From Shimia sp965227725 (GTDB lineage Bacteria > Pseudomonadota > Alphaproteobacteria > Rhodobacterales > Rhodobacteraceae), in the NCBI RefSeq assembly GCF_965227725.1, contig NZ_CBDDGH010000005.1, positions 744,001 to 808,000 on the forward strand: a stretch of 64,000 nt of DNA. Reading direction: 5' to 3'. Positions 35,182-45,104 of this stretch are shown in pieces. The translations under genes and the position numbers were made by a program. The stretch's first letter is position 1. Each line of letters begins with the position of its first letter. The notes beneath the pieces are model-generated. The model was not told where the DNA came from. It searched no databases and saw only the letters and a list, made by a program, of their open reading frames with translations.

Positions 35182-35901
35182 TCACCCCTCAAGATGCAGA
35201 TAAACGCGGCGGTTCTGACGCCCTTTTTTCTCGATCTTGCCGATCCGCACACGCCCAATCTCACCGGTGCTCGCCACATGTGTACCGCCGCAGGGCTGCA
35301 AATCCACCTGTTCCGTGCCAGAGCCGATCCGCACCAGCCGCACACGACCGGCGCCCTTAGGGGGCGCAACAGACATAGTCTTCACAAGCCCCGGATTGGC
35401 TTCCAGCTCCTCATCCGTGATCCAGGTCTGTGAAATCGCAAAGTCCTGAGAGATCAGCGCGTTAAGCGCTTCCGTTAAGGCCTCTTTGTCCTCAGGGGCC
35501 TCAGGCATATCAAAATCAAGCCGACCTTTCTCGGTGCCAATCGATCCACCGGTCACCGGCAGCGGGATCACCACAGACAACAGATGCAGCGCTGTGTGCA
35601 CGCGCATGTGGCGGTGACGACGGGGCCAATCCAACACCTGCATCAGCTGCGCCCCGACCGGGGGCAGCTCCTCCGGTTCTGAAGGCACCAGCGCAATGCC
35701 GCCTTCCGGCACTTTGACAGCCGTGGCGATTTTCAGCGTCTTGCCATCCCAGCGCAGCTCGCCGCTGTCGCCGGGTTGCCCGCCGCTGGTTGCGTAAAAC
35801 AACGTTTCATCCAGCAGGATACCGCCTTCCGGCGTGTGTCCGATCACCTTTGCCGGTGCTTCCTTCAGATACGCATCTTTCAAAAACAACAAATCCGTCA
35901 T
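35182..35901 (-). CDS. alaX: Alanyl-tRNA editing protein AlaX
   Basis: This 239-residue protein resembles the editing and linker domains of AlaRS. The zinc-binding HxxxH is in RVHTALHLLS near residue 103, and the CxxxH is in QPCGGTHVAS near residue 207. AlaX hydrolyses Ser- or Gly-mischarged tRNA-Ala in trans. Length fits the AlaX-M form that retains part of the glycine-rich N-terminal region. Its start overlaps the MscS-type gene stop by four bases. Confidence 0.93.
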   Translation of the reverse strand: MTDLLFLKDAYLKEAPAKVIGHTPEGGILLDETLFYATSGGQPGDSGELRWDGKTLKIATAVKVPEGGIALVPSEPEELPPVGAQLMQVLDWPRRHRHMRVHTALHLLSVVIPLPVTGGSIGTEKGRLDFDMPEAPEDKEALTEALNALISQDFAISQTWITDEELEANPGLVKTMSVAPPKGAGRVRLVRIGSGTEQVDLQPCGGTHVASTGEIGRVRIGKIEKKGRQNRRVYLHLEG

Positions 35902-38357
35902 CGCCCCTCCCCGTCAGGCTCCCCCTCAGCGGTCCCGTCACCGCCCATATCCTCCGCGTCAGGCGGCGTTAGCTTACCCTTGGCGGGCGCAACTGGCGCA
36001 CTGTCCTCAGCATCCACAGGCTTAGGCGCTGCAGCAGGTGCACTGCGCAAAGCTTCCGGATTGCGCAGCCAGATATCGCGCTGCGCAAAGGGTATCTCGA
36101 TGCCTTCCGCAACAAACCGCTCTGCAATCGCGTGGTTGAGATCGCTTTTCACGGTCAGCATCCAGTTCACATCCCGCAGAATAGCGCGGATTTCAAAGTC
36201 CAGCGCATCTGCGCCAAAGCCCTGAAACACCACCGCAGGTCCCGGATTGGCCAGTACCATCGGATGGCCCTCCGCGATTTCCATCAGGATCTTCTCAACC
36301 CGCCGCGTGTCTGTGCCATAGGCCACGCCCACCGGCACAATCACACGCCCAACCGTGTTGCCGCGCGTGTAGTTGGTCACCGTGCCAGAGATCAGATCAG
36401 AGTTCGGCACCACCACATCTGTGCGGTCAAAGGTCTCGATCCGCGTGGAGCGCACCGAAATATCGCGCACATAGCCCATCTGGCCGCCAACCTCGATCCA
36501 GTCGCCCTCGCTCACCGGGCGCTCAATCAGCAGGATGATCCCGCTCACAAAGTTGGACACAATGGTCTGCAGACCAAAACCGATCCCAACAGAAAGCGCC
36601 CCGGCAAACAGCGCCACGTTGCTCAGGTTGATGCCTGCAATCGACAGGGCCACCAGAATGGCAATGAAATTACCAATATAGCCAGCACCGGATACAATCG
36701 CCGTCTGCCCGCCCACATCCACGCGCGTCTTGGGCAGGATGTTGTCGCGCAGGAAGCTCTGCATCAAACGTGTGATGCCGTGACCGATCACAAACACGAC
36801 AATCAGGATCAGGATCACCCGCGGTGACAGGGTCAGCCCGCTGAAGCTCAGCCCGTTGTTCCACTGGGTCCACAGCTCCTGCAGGTCTGCTGTGCGCACG
36901 CCCCAGGTCAGCGCCAGTATCGGCAGCGCGGCAATCACCATGGCGATGCCCGTGATCACCGCCGCCAGCGAACTTTCATCGTCATCACGCCCTTCGAGCG
37001 CGGCGTAGACCTTCTGGATCACCCGTTGGGAAACCAGCAAGAAGCCCACCAACAACATGGTCTTGGCGGTGGAGAAAATCAGGAAGCTGCCGCCGCGCAC
37101 CAGACCAGCCAGCGACACCGCAATCCCGACAACCGCAGCGCCCATGGCAAAAACCGCCAGAATGCGCAGCATCTGCTCAAGCGCCGAGCGGCTCAACGAG
37201 GTTTCATCGGTCAGGCTATGGGCATGCTTCTTGCCCAGCAAAGCGATCTGCACGAGGCAGACAGCCGCCAGAACGCAGAGCACAAAGAACACCACCGACT
37301 CTGTGCCACGATCCCAGCTTTCAAAGCGGGACATTTCGCCGGTGAGCGTCGCCAAAGCCAGCAAAGCGCCCAGCACTGTCGCCGCCCGGCGTCCGCGACG
37401 TTTGTCTTTCTCCGTCAGATTGACCGGCATCAAAGGACGCTCATGGCGCGAGAAAAAGCGCTCTCCAAGCCATTTGGCCACCAACAGCTCAAAGGTCATC
37501 TGTGGCAGCAGTGACAGTATCACCCCGCCGCGCAGCCCCGCCAGATCGGTGGCATAGACCGCTTCTGCCAAAGCCACCGCGCCCAGCATCGGCAACAGCA
37601 CCTGGCCAAAGGACAGCAAAAAGACCGAGATCCAGCGCAGCGCCGACATATGCTCGCTTTGAGAGACAATCCGGCTCAGGGCCGCATCGGTCCAGCGCAT
37701 GCCGCGCGTCACCAGCAAGCCGCCAATTGCCAGATAGAACAGCATCAGCGGCACGGATTTGCGCAGCTCATGGCGCAGGCGTTGCTGCTTCCAGTTGCCC
37801 TCAAACTCCAGCGTCAGCAGGCGGATGGTCTTGCCTACTTCCACGAAAGCCGCAGGCCACAGCGACGGGATCAGCGGAATTGGTCCCGGCTCCAGAAGCA
37901 GATCTGTCTGCCGGTCTCTTAGCAAAGCATCAATCGCGCGGATCAGCTCATTTGCCTCCGCTTGAGCAAGCTCTGCTTGCCGGATGGGGGCCTGCGCCTC
38001 AGAAAGCTGGGTTTCCAATCGCTGCCGCTCGGCGGCCACATCCGCGGCCTCACCGCCTTCAGGCACCGGCCCAAGACGGTTGAGCTGCGCCTCCAAGGTC
38101 TGAGAAGACACGCTGCTGCGTGAACTGTCGGCGGCAAACTGTCGGCGCCAGTCCACCAACTGTTTGCGCAGCTCGGTCATCGCGCCTTCAGAGGCGCGAT
38201 TGTTTTCAATGGCCAATTCGGCACGGGCTGCGACGGAGCGCCAATCCTCGTAGTTTGGCCCGGAACCTGGCCCGCTGGCGCTTTGCGCCCAGACCGCCGT
38301 CATCCAGACAACCAAACACAGGGTTGCCGCTAGCAGGGTCCGGGCGAAAGCGCGCAT
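35898..38357 (-). CDS. MscS-type mechanosensitive channel with DUF3772 domain
   Basis: The 819-residue protein has a signal peptide (about 1-24), a helical periplasmic DUF3772 region with coiled-coil character (about 30-175), roughly ten membrane segments, then the MscS pore helix GIGFGLQTIVSNFVSGIILL near residue 600 and the beta domain with ERPVSEGDWIEVGGQ. The tail is acidic and Pro-rich. Such channels release solutes upon hypo-osmotic shock. It is coupled to alaX downstream and lies 12 bases after cysK. Confidence 0.92.
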   Translation of the reverse strand: MRAFARTLLAATLCLVVWMTAVWAQSASGPGSGPNYEDWRSVAARAELAIENNRASEGAMTELRKQLVDWRRQFAADSSRSSVSSQTLEAQLNRLGPVPEGGEAADVAAERQRLETQLSEAQAPIRQAELAQAEANELIRAIDALLRDRQTDLLLEPGPIPLIPSLWPAAFVEVGKTIRLLTLEFEGNWKQQRLRHELRKSVPLMLFYLAIGGLLVTRGMRWTDAALSRIVSQSEHMSALRWISVFLLSFGQVLLPMLGAVALAEAVYATDLAGLRGGVILSLLPQMTFELLVAKWLGERFFSRHERPLMPVNLTEKDKRRGRRAATVLGALLALATLTGEMSRFESWDRGTESVVFFVLCVLAAVCLVQIALLGKKHAHSLTDETSLSRSALEQMLRILAVFAMGAAVVGIAVSLAGLVRGGSFLIFSTAKTMLLVGFLLVSQRVIQKVYAALEGRDDDESSLAAVITGIAMVIAALPILALTWGVRTADLQELWTQWNNGLSFSGLTLSPRVILILIVVFVIGHGITRLMQSFLRDNILPKTRVDVGGQTAIVSGAGYIGNFIAILVALSIAGINLSNVALFAGALSVGIGFGLQTIVSNFVSGIILLIERPVSEGDWIEVGGQMGYVRDISVRSTRIETFDRTDVVVPNSDLISGTVTNYTRGNTVGRVIVPVGVAYGTDTRRVEKILMEIAEGHPMVLANPGPAVVFQGFGADALDFEIRAILRDVNWMLTVKSDLNHAIAERFVAEGIEIPFAQRDIWLRNPEALRSAPAAAPKPVDAEDSAPVAPAKGKLTPPDAEDMGGDGTAEGEPDGEGR

Positions 38358-38369
38358 CGTCAGTTGCCC

Positions 38370-39407
38370 TTAGACGTCTTCAAACACGCCCGGAATGCTG
38401 GATGGGCCTTTGTTGCCCAGCCATTCCGGGGTCGGCAGGCCTTTTTCCTTCAGGAACGCCGGGTTGAAGAGTTTGGACTGATAGCGTGTGCCATAGTCAC
38501 AAAGGATGGTCACAATGGTGTGGCCCGGGCCCATCTCTTTTGCCATGCGCACCGCACCGGCGATGTTCACACCGGAGGAGCCGCCAAGGCACAGGCCTTC
38601 GTCCTGCAGCAGATCAAAGACATAAGGCAGCGCCTCTTCATCAGAGATCTGATAGCTCATGTCCGGGGTGAAGCCCTCAAGGTTGGCCGTGATCCGGCCC
38701 TGACCGATGCCTTCGGTGATCGAGCCACCTTCGGATTTCAGCTCACCTGTGGTGTAGAAGCTGTGCAGCGCCGCGCCCATTGGATCGGCCAGACCGATTT
38801 TCACGCCTTTGCCCTGAATGGCTTCGGCCACACCAGCCAATGTGCCGCCGGAGCCGACCGCACAGATAAACCCGTCCACTTTGCCGCCGGTCTGTTCCCA
38901 AACTTCGGGGCCGGTGGTTTCCACGTGGGCACGACGGTTGGCGACGTTGTCAAACTGGTTTGCCCAGATCGCGCCGTTTGGCTCGGTCTTGGCCAGCTCA
39001 GCGGCCAGACGGCCAGAGTAGCGTACATAGTTGTTGGGGTTGCGGTAAGGCGCGGCAGGCACCTGCACCAGCTCCGCACCCGCAAGGCGCAACATGTCTT
39101 TCTTTTCCTGAGATTGAGTCTCAGGGATCACAATCACGGTCTTGAACCCCATGGAGGCGCCCACCAGCGCAAGACCAATACCGGTGTTGCCCGCTGTGCC
39201 TTCCACAATGGTGCCACCGGGCTTCAGCTCACCGCGCTCCAGCGCATCTTTGATGATATAAAGCGCCGCACGGTCTTTCACCGATTGGCCAGGGTTCATG
39301 AATTCCGCCTTGCCGTAAATCTCACAGCCGGTCGCCTCGCTCACTTTGTTGAGACGGATCAAAGGGGTGTTGCCGATCGCTTGGGCAAGATCACGGGCAA
39401 TATGCAT
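38370..39407 (-). CDS. cysK: Cysteine synthase A-type enzyme
   Basis: The start at 39407 (MHIARDLAQAIGNTPLIRLN) gives 345 residues; a longer frame upstream adds only unconserved sequence. The PLP lysine is in NPGQSVKDRAA near residue 44, the phosphate-binding loop in AVGSGGTLAGV near 185, and the substrate loop in EGTAGNTGIG near 72. It makes cysteine from O-acetylserine and sulfide. The SGNTG motif of classical CysK reads AGNTG here, and the C terminus is slightly longer. It follows trgA-trgB, an order I recall from the Rhodobacter tellurite locus. Confidence 0.9.
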   Translation of the reverse strand: MHIARDLAQAIGNTPLIRLNKVSEATGCEIYGKAEFMNPGQSVKDRAALYIIKDALERGELKPGGTIVEGTAGNTGIGLALVGASMGFKTVIVIPETQSQEKKDMLRLAGAELVQVPAAPYRNPNNYVRYSGRLAAELAKTEPNGAIWANQFDNVANRRAHVETTGPEVWEQTGGKVDGFICAVGSGGTLAGVAEAIQGKGVKIGLADPMGAALHSFYTTGELKSEGGSITEGIGQGRITANLEGFTPDMSYQISDEEALPYVFDLLQDEGLCLGGSSGVNIAGAVRMAKEMGPGHTIVTILCDYGTRYQSKLFNPAFLKEKGLPTPEWLGNKGPSSIPGVFEDV

Positions 39408-39465
39408 GTTGCGCGGTCCTTTTATGGATGTTTGAAAACCTGTGTAGGCAAGGGCGCGCCGGAAC

Positions 39466-40593
39466 TCAAGCGGTCCTGCGCAGACGATCACGATGGCGTG
39501 CCAGCCACAGCGCCGCCAGCACCAGCGGCGCATTCACCGCCTGCATCTGATCCACCATCTCCATCAGCCTGTCATAGCTGAACAGATACGAGCAGATATC
39601 CTCTGCCTCCTGATCCAGACCAGAGACACCGATCACGTCATCCGGCAGATCCGCGAGACCGACAAATATGTTGTAAAATTCGGTGGTACAGCCCGGCGAA
39701 GCATAGCAATTGGCCACCTCATGCAGCGCGCCCAGCGTAAGCCCGGCCTCTTCCTCAGCTTCCCGACGCGCGGTGTTCTCCGCTGTTTCCCCGGCATCAA
39801 TCCGCCCGGCAATCGGCTCCAATTGCCAAGGCAGCGCATCGCCCCGCACATAAGGGCCGGGCCGGAACTGCTCGATCAGCATCACGCGGTCACGCACCGG
39901 ATCATACGGCAACACGATCACCGCATCTGTCGCCACAAATACCGCTCGTTCCACCATCTCGCTCTGCGCACCGTCATAGCGGCGAAAGCTCAGGGTCAGC
40001 TCATCGAGCGTGAAATACTTTGCATAGGGGCGGTTCAGCGTCACATCGCTGACGTCATCACGGGTCATGCCGCTTGGGCTGACCGCAAGATTGCGCGCTT
40101 GTGCCTGTGCTTTGGATGTCGCCCGCGCCCGGATCATTGGCAGCATCCGGTCCACATCCTCGCGGCTGCGCGTACCGAAATAGCTCATCTCCTCGATGGC
40201 ACCGAATACTGCCGCCACACCATATCGTTCTTGCCAAGCGCTGAGCGACCAAGGCCCATCCGGCACCCAACCCGCGTCTTCGCTTTTGAACACTTCCGTA
40301 GTTTGGGCAGTGCCATCAAGATCCACAGTGACCGGCTCAAGATCATAATCAAAGCCGCCCTCATAGAACTCCAGGCGCGCCACATCTGCCTCGGTGAGTG
40401 CGCCAATCCAAAGCCCCTCGGCAACCTCGCCCGGCGCATCCTTGATGATCGGGAAATCCTGCCCCTGCACCGCATGAACCGCGTGATCCTTCAGGCGTGC
40501 GGGCGCCAGCTTCAGGGCTTCGGCGGTTTTCCCAAGCACAGCCTCAAGCAAAGGCACGTGTCGCAACGTGCCGTACACAAACAGATTTTTCAT
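39466..40593 (-). CDS. trgB: TrgB-like fusion: gamma-glutamylcyclotransferase-like plus Nudix domain
   Basis: This 375-residue protein has an N-terminal GGCT/AIG2-like domain (FVYGTLRHVPLLEAV at the start, VEGLW-type loop as AEGLWIG) over residues 1-105. A Nudix hydrolase domain (about 190-350) carries the complete Nudix box GRIDAGETAENTARREAEEE. The Nudix part resembles ADP-ribose pyrophosphatases. TrgB of Rhodobacter sphaeroides is a tellurite-resistance determinant. It sits three bases after trgA and 58 bases before cysK. Confidence 0.85.
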   Translation of the reverse strand: MKNLFVYGTLRHVPLLEAVLGKTAEALKLAPARLKDHAVHAVQGQDFPIIKDAPGEVAEGLWIGALTEADVARLEFYEGGFDYDLEPVTVDLDGTAQTTEVFKSEDAGWVPDGPWSLSAWQERYGVAAVFGAIEEMSYFGTRSREDVDRMLPMIRARATSKAQAQARNLAVSPSGMTRDDVSDVTLNRPYAKYFTLDELTLSFRRYDGAQSEMVERAVFVATDAVIVLPYDPVRDRVMLIEQFRPGPYVRGDALPWQLEPIAGRIDAGETAENTARREAEEEAGLTLGALHEVANCYASPGCTTEFYNIFVGLADLPDDVIGVSGLDQEAEDICSYLFSYDRLMEMVDQMQAVNAPLVLAALWLARHRDRLRRTA

Positions 40594-40596
40594 AAA

Positions 40597-41031
40597 TCAA
40601 CCCCAGCGGCGATAAGCAAAGTTGGTGACATATCCGCTGATCACAATGCCAACCGCAAGGGTGATATAGACCGGCGTCGCTGCGAGATATTGCCCATATT
40701 TCAACGCGATGGTCACAATCATCTCAAGCGCCTCGACCGGTTCATCAAACCGGCGGCGCATGGCAAGCCTGAGCATCTCGATGGTGCCAAACACCGCCAA
40801 TCCCCAGAACACCAATGACACCACACCAAGCATCCCCAAACCGATGGAGCTGTCGCGCCCTGCGCGCGGCCCCATAATGCGCCAGCCAACACAAAGCCCC
40901 ACAGCTGCGGAGATCAGCGTCATATAGCCGGGGTTTGAGCCTTCCGGCATTTGCGGCTTGGCAAATTCCGCCACAAACCCGCCGACCACGGCGAGTGAGA
41001 TGGCAGCAATCAGTTTGTTGGATGAGATCAT
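40597..41031 (-). CDS. trgA: TrgA-family membrane protein
   Basis: The 144-residue protein has four membrane segments (about 5-23, 36-54, 62-86 and 118-140). It matches the TrgA family in size, topology and position ahead of a TrgB-like gene and cysK. In Rhodobacter sphaeroides trgAB contributes to high-level tellurite resistance; the mechanism is not known to me. The start overlaps the cfa stop by four bases (ATGA), so cfa-trgA-trgB-cysK are likely one transcription unit. Confidence 0.8.
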   Translation of the reverse strand: MISSNKLIAAISLAVVGGFVAEFAKPQMPEGSNPGYMTLISAAVGLCVGWRIMGPRAGRDSSIGLGMLGVVSLVFWGLAVFGTIEMLRLAMRRRFDEPVEALEMIVTIALKYGQYLAATPVYITLAVGIVISGYVTNFAYRRWG

Positions 41032-42239
41032 GCGCCCGGTTTGGATATTGTGATTTGCGTTACATCACAACTTCCACTGTGAAACGCTGCGGCACAAGAG
41101 GTTAGGTAAAAATTCCACATCCGGCGGAACCTTTCATCAAACCCCATCGGCTGAATGCGCTCCCATTGCGCATTAAACGTGTCATACCAGCGCCGCAGGG
41201 TCTGGCTATAGCTCTCGCCAAACTCAATCGACCCGGTGAACAGCAGACCCGCCTTCTTGACCTCATCCTTGAGCGCGGTCGGGCTCGGCAACATGCCACC
41301 CGGAAAGATGTATTTCTGAATGAAATCAACACCTTTACGATACTCTTCAAAGCGGCTTTCGGTGATCGTGATGATCTGCAGCGTTGCCTTGGCACCGGGC
41401 TTCAGACGATCCCGGACGGTTTGGAAATAGACCGGCCAGTATTTCTCACCCACCGCCTCAAACATCTCGATGCTGGCAATCCCGTCATAATGCGCGGTCT
41501 CGTCGCGATAATCCTGAAGCTTGAAGTCCACAAGGTCAGAAAGCCCAGCCTTTTCAATGCGATCCTGCGCATACTTGAGCTGCTCTTCAGAGATGGTCAG
41601 CCCCGTCACACGCAGCCCGCGCTCCTTGGCGGCATATTCTGCAAAGCCACCCCAGCCACAGCCGATTTCCAGCACGTGATCGCCGGGCTTCACGCCCATC
41701 TGATCCACCATGGAGGCATATTTGGCGGTTTGCGCCGCCTCCATGCTCTCTTGACCGGTTTTGAACAGGGCCGAGCTGTAGGTCATCGTGTCATCCAGCC
41801 ACAGACCGTAAAATTCATTCCCCAAATCATAGTGATAGCTGATGTTCTTCTTGGCCTGCGTCTTGGAATTGTTGTTCATCCAGTGCCGCATACGCTCATA
41901 AGCGCGCACAAAGAACATCCCCGGAAAACCATCATAAAGCGCGTCATTGTCCGCGCGCAGAAAATCAAAAAACGCCTGCAAATCCGGTGTGCTCCACCAA
42001 CCTTCCAGATAGGCCTCAGAGAACCCAAGCTCGCCTTCGCGCATCAAGCGGCCAAATGTATCGCCATTGTGCACATGCATCTCACAGACCGGACCGGGCT
42101 TTGGACCTTCGGCTCGGAACACACGGCCATCCTCAATCACAAAGTCAATCCGCCCGTGATTGATCTTTTGGGCTGTCGCAAAAACAGCGGAAAAATAGCG
42201 CGGCAAGTTGGTCTCACCTTGTGTTGAAGTCAGGAACAT
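41028..42239 (-). CDS. cfa: Cyclopropane-fatty-acyl-phospholipid synthase family protein
   Basis: This 403-residue SAM-dependent methyltransferase shows the SAM-binding motif VLEIGCGWGGFAEYAA near residue 190, plus YHYDLGNEFYGLWLDDTMTY near 135 and the KGVDFIQKYIFPGG motif near 305, all typical of the Cfa family. It would transfer a methylene or methyl group to unsaturated acyl chains of membrane lipids. Several Cfa-like paralogues with other lipid products exist in Rhodobacteraceae, so the product is not certain. It leads the trgAB-cysK unit. Confidence 0.88.
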   Translation of the reverse strand: MFLTSTQGETNLPRYFSAVFATAQKINHGRIDFVIEDGRVFRAEGPKPGPVCEMHVHNGDTFGRLMREGELGFSEAYLEGWWSTPDLQAFFDFLRADNDALYDGFPGMFFVRAYERMRHWMNNNSKTQAKKNISYHYDLGNEFYGLWLDDTMTYSSALFKTGQESMEAAQTAKYASMVDQMGVKPGDHVLEIGCGWGGFAEYAAKERGLRVTGLTISEEQLKYAQDRIEKAGLSDLVDFKLQDYRDETAHYDGIASIEMFEAVGEKYWPVYFQTVRDRLKPGAKATLQIITITESRFEEYRKGVDFIQKYIFPGGMLPSPTALKDEVKKAGLLFTGSIEFGESYSQTLRRWYDTFNAQWERIQPMGFDERFRRMWNFYLTSCAAAFHSGSCDVTQITISKPGA

Positions 42240-42304
42240 CTTTCTCCCTCCTCTTAGCGTGGTCTGAATCCTAGGCGCAGAAACCGCCTAGCGGCAAGAA
42301 ATTA

Positions 42305-43732
42305 TTAAGCTTTGAAAGCCTCATAGGCGGCCAAGGCCCGTGCGCGCCCTTCCGGCAGGCTGACAATCGGCTGCATCTGCGCGCGGTCAAAACCGGCCTG
42401 CCAACTGAGCGGCATCGCCTCAAAAAACAGCTGCGCAGTCGCGCTGCCAGCCCCCGCCTCATGCGCCAGCCAGCGGCGGCGATAGCGTTGATCAGGGTCA
42501 AACTTGTCGGCCTGCGTGTCCGGATTGAAGATCCGAAAATACGGCGCCGCATCCGGCCCGCAGCCAGCCACCCATTGCCAGCCCATGGCGTTGGAGGCCG
42601 GATCCCAATCCACCAGACAGTCCTCAAACCATTTCTGGCCCAGCTTCCAGTGAATGCGCAGATGTTTGGTCAGATAGCTGGCCACGATCATCCGCGCGCG
42701 GTTATGCATCTTGCCGGTGATGTAGAGCTCGCGCATCGCGGCATCCACCACGTCCACCCCTGTGCGCCCCTGACACCAGGCCTGAAAATGCGGATGTTCG
42801 GGATCCTCGATCCAGTCAAACTGATCCCAGCCTTCGCGCCAATTGGCTTCCGGCAGCTGCGGAAAATGCCACAGCAAATGCCAGGCAAACTCACGCCAGA
42901 CCACCTCTTTGAGGAAATGCTCCGCGCCCGCCGCACCAGTCTCAAGCGCGCGCTGGCCACCGTGCCACATCTGCGCCGGACTGATCTCCCCAAAGGTCAG
43001 CGCATCAGACAACTCAGACGTCGCCGCCTGATCCAATCGGTCCCGTGCCTCTTTGTAGTCAGCGATTTTTTCATCCAGAAATCGCGAAAGAGTTTGCTGA
43101 GCCGCAGCTTCACCGGCGGCCACAAACTGCGTTACCACAGCGCCGCCACGCCGCATGTCAGCCGAAAGAGCCCAGTCTTCCAGATCGTCGCTCTGCGGCC
43201 AAATCTGCGGAGCTGTCAGCAATGACGCAGCAAGCGGTGCCTCAACAAGCCGCCCCCGCACAGCCTTCCAGAACGGCGTATAAACCCGATAGGGCATGCC
43301 CTGCCCGGTCTCCACCGTCCAGGGTTCAAACAACAGCGTGCCTGCAAAGCTTTGCGCATCAAGCCCCGCGGCCTTTAAGGTCGCTTTGACCTCTGTGTCC
43401 CGCGCCACCCAATCCGGCGCATAGGCGCGGCTCCAATGCACCGCATCCGCGCCAGTTTCCTCTGCCATCTCTCGGAGTATGTCTGCTGGCGCGCCACGGC
43501 GCAGGATCAGCCGCATTCCGTGCGCGTCCAGATCCTGCGCCAGCGCCCTTAACGACACCTCAAGCCGCAGCTTTGACGCTGCCCCCAGTCGCTTGACCGC
43601 GTCGTCGTATACAAAGACAGGCACCACATCGCCGCGTGCGGCCGCGGCCGCAAGGCCAGGGTTGTCGCACAGCCGCAAATCGCGCCGGAACCAAAAGAGA
43701 GTGGTGGCTTTGGAGTTTTGGTTCTGGGCCAA
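42305..43732 (-). CDS. phrB: Deoxyribodipyrimidine photolyase
   Basis: The 475-residue flavoprotein has an N-terminal antenna-binding domain (LFWFRRDLRLCDNPGLAAAA) and the C-terminal FAD domain, with the conserved VWREFAWHLLWHFP, VDAAMRELYITGKMHNRARM and DWDPASNAMGWQWVAG motifs. It repairs UV-induced cyclobutane dimers using blue light. The family signature WFEDCLVDWDPASN is intact, so it is probably active. It is transcribed with the unit below, 65 bases before cfa. Confidence 0.94.
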   Translation of the reverse strand: MAQNQNSKATTLFWFRRDLRLCDNPGLAAAAARGDVVPVFVYDDAVKRLGAASKLRLEVSLRALAQDLDAHGMRLILRRGAPADILREMAEETGADAVHWSRAYAPDWVARDTEVKATLKAAGLDAQSFAGTLLFEPWTVETGQGMPYRVYTPFWKAVRGRLVEAPLAASLLTAPQIWPQSDDLEDWALSADMRRGGAVVTQFVAAGEAAAQQTLSRFLDEKIADYKEARDRLDQAATSELSDALTFGEISPAQMWHGGQRALETGAAGAEHFLKEVVWREFAWHLLWHFPQLPEANWREGWDQFDWIEDPEHPHFQAWCQGRTGVDVVDAAMRELYITGKMHNRARMIVASYLTKHLRIHWKLGQKWFEDCLVDWDPASNAMGWQWVAGCGPDAAPYFRIFNPDTQADKFDPDQRYRRRWLAHEAGAGSATAQLFFEAMPLSWQAGFDRAQMQPIVSLPEGRARALAAYEAFKA

Positions 43733-43800
43733 GTCTGGTTGTCCTATCCCGTATGTTTCTGAGTTTACGGGATTTTAAAGAGAGTGGATCACACGAATTT

Positions 43801-45021
43801 TCACAAAACCGCGTCCAGCGCGTCAATCAGCCGTGAGACCTCCTGCTCAGAGGTGTAATGCACGAAGCTGACCCGCAAAACACCATGGGTCAGATCCACA
43901 TTCATGCCCTCCAGCGCGCGCACCGCGTAGAAATCTCCGCCCCCCGCCATGATGTCATGTGCAGCCAGCCGTTCGGCCAGGGCCTCACCGGGCGTTTGCG
44001 CAACCATCGCAACGGTTGGCGCGCGGTTTTCCGCATCTTTTGGGCCCAAAAGACGCACCGAATTGCGCGTGGACGCAAAATCAAGAAGCGGCTGTAAGAG
44101 CTTGATTTCATGATCTCTCATCAGATCATGCACTGCTGCCCCTGTGGCAGCTGCGGTGCTGCCCATCACCCCATGGTGGGCGGCCAGCGCCTCAAAATAA
44201 TCCACCATTCCGGCACAGGCTGCGACCTGCGCGTGATCCGGACCTGCTGGTGTGAACCGTTTGTAGAGCGTGCCCGCGTTGAAATAATGCGCCTGATTGG
44301 GCAACAGCTCCCCCAGCGTGCGCCGGATGACCATGATCCCCTGATGCGGGCCATAGGTCTTGTAGCTGGAGAAAAGATAGATATCAGGCCCCATCGCGCC
44401 CACATCCGGCAGCCCGTGAGGCGCATAGCTCACGCCATCGACACAGACAAACGCCCCCGCCGCATGCGCAAGCGCCGTGATCTCGGCCACCGGATTGATC
44501 TCCCCAATCACATTGGAGCAATGCGGAAAACACACCAGCCGCACGCGATCATCAAGCAGCTCGGACAGCGCCTCAACGTCCAAATGCCCGCTTTCAGGAT
44601 CAATGCGCCATTCGCGCACCTCGATGCCCTCATCCGCCAGACGCCGCCAGGGGCCGCTGTTGGCCTCATGGTCCTGGTTGGTGACGATAATGGCATCGCC
44701 CGGGTCCATCCACTGGCGAAAGGCCTGCGCAAGAACATAGGTGTTTTGCGTGCTGGACGGGCCAAAAGACACTTCGTCGGTGTCCACGCCCATCACAGCG
44801 GCAAGGCGCGCACGGGCCTCATCCATCTCCGCTCCCGCCAGCTCTGAGGCGCGGTAAGGCGCATAGGGCTGCACCTTGCGTTCCCGATAAAAACGTGTGA
44901 GCCGCTCAATCACCGGCGCGCAGGTGTAGCTGCCCCCGGCATTCTCAAAAAACGCCTGCCCCTTCAGCGCATCCTCGCCAAAGGCCGGGAACTGGCTGCG
45001 TACAAACTCCACATCAAGCAT
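43801..45021 (-). CDS. Class V aminotransferase, cysteine-desulfurase-like
   Basis: This 406-residue PLP enzyme belongs to the cysteine-desulfurase-like group of class V aminotransferases. The PLP lysine is in YLFSSYKTYGPHQG near residue 206. N-terminal motifs FFENAGGSYTCAPV and FGPSSTQNTYVLAQ are as expected. The catalytic loop cysteine of IscS/SufS is not obvious, so it may act on another substrate. It is not next to suf genes (sufE lies 14 kb away). Confidence 0.85.
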   Translation of the reverse strand: MLDVEFVRSQFPAFGEDALKGQAFFENAGGSYTCAPVIERLTRFYRERKVQPYAPYRASELAGAEMDEARARLAAVMGVDTDEVSFGPSSTQNTYVLAQAFRQWMDPGDAIIVTNQDHEANSGPWRRLADEGIEVREWRIDPESGHLDVEALSELLDDRVRLVCFPHCSNVIGEINPVAEITALAHAAGAFVCVDGVSYAPHGLPDVGAMGPDIYLFSSYKTYGPHQGIMVIRRTLGELLPNQAHYFNAGTLYKRFTPAGPDHAQVAACAGMVDYFEALAAHHGVMGSTAAATGAAVHDLMRDHEIKLLQPLLDFASTRNSVRLLGPKDAENRAPTVAMVAQTPGEALAERLAAHDIMAGGGDFYAVRALEGMNVDLTHGVLRVSFVHYTSEQEVSRLIDALDAVL

Positions 45022-45104
45022 CAGGGCTCTCCACTTTTGATTGCGTCAGAGAAGAGCCTTGATGCAGGGGAAGGTCAAGCGGGGATGCACCCCGTCAAAA
45101 CAGA

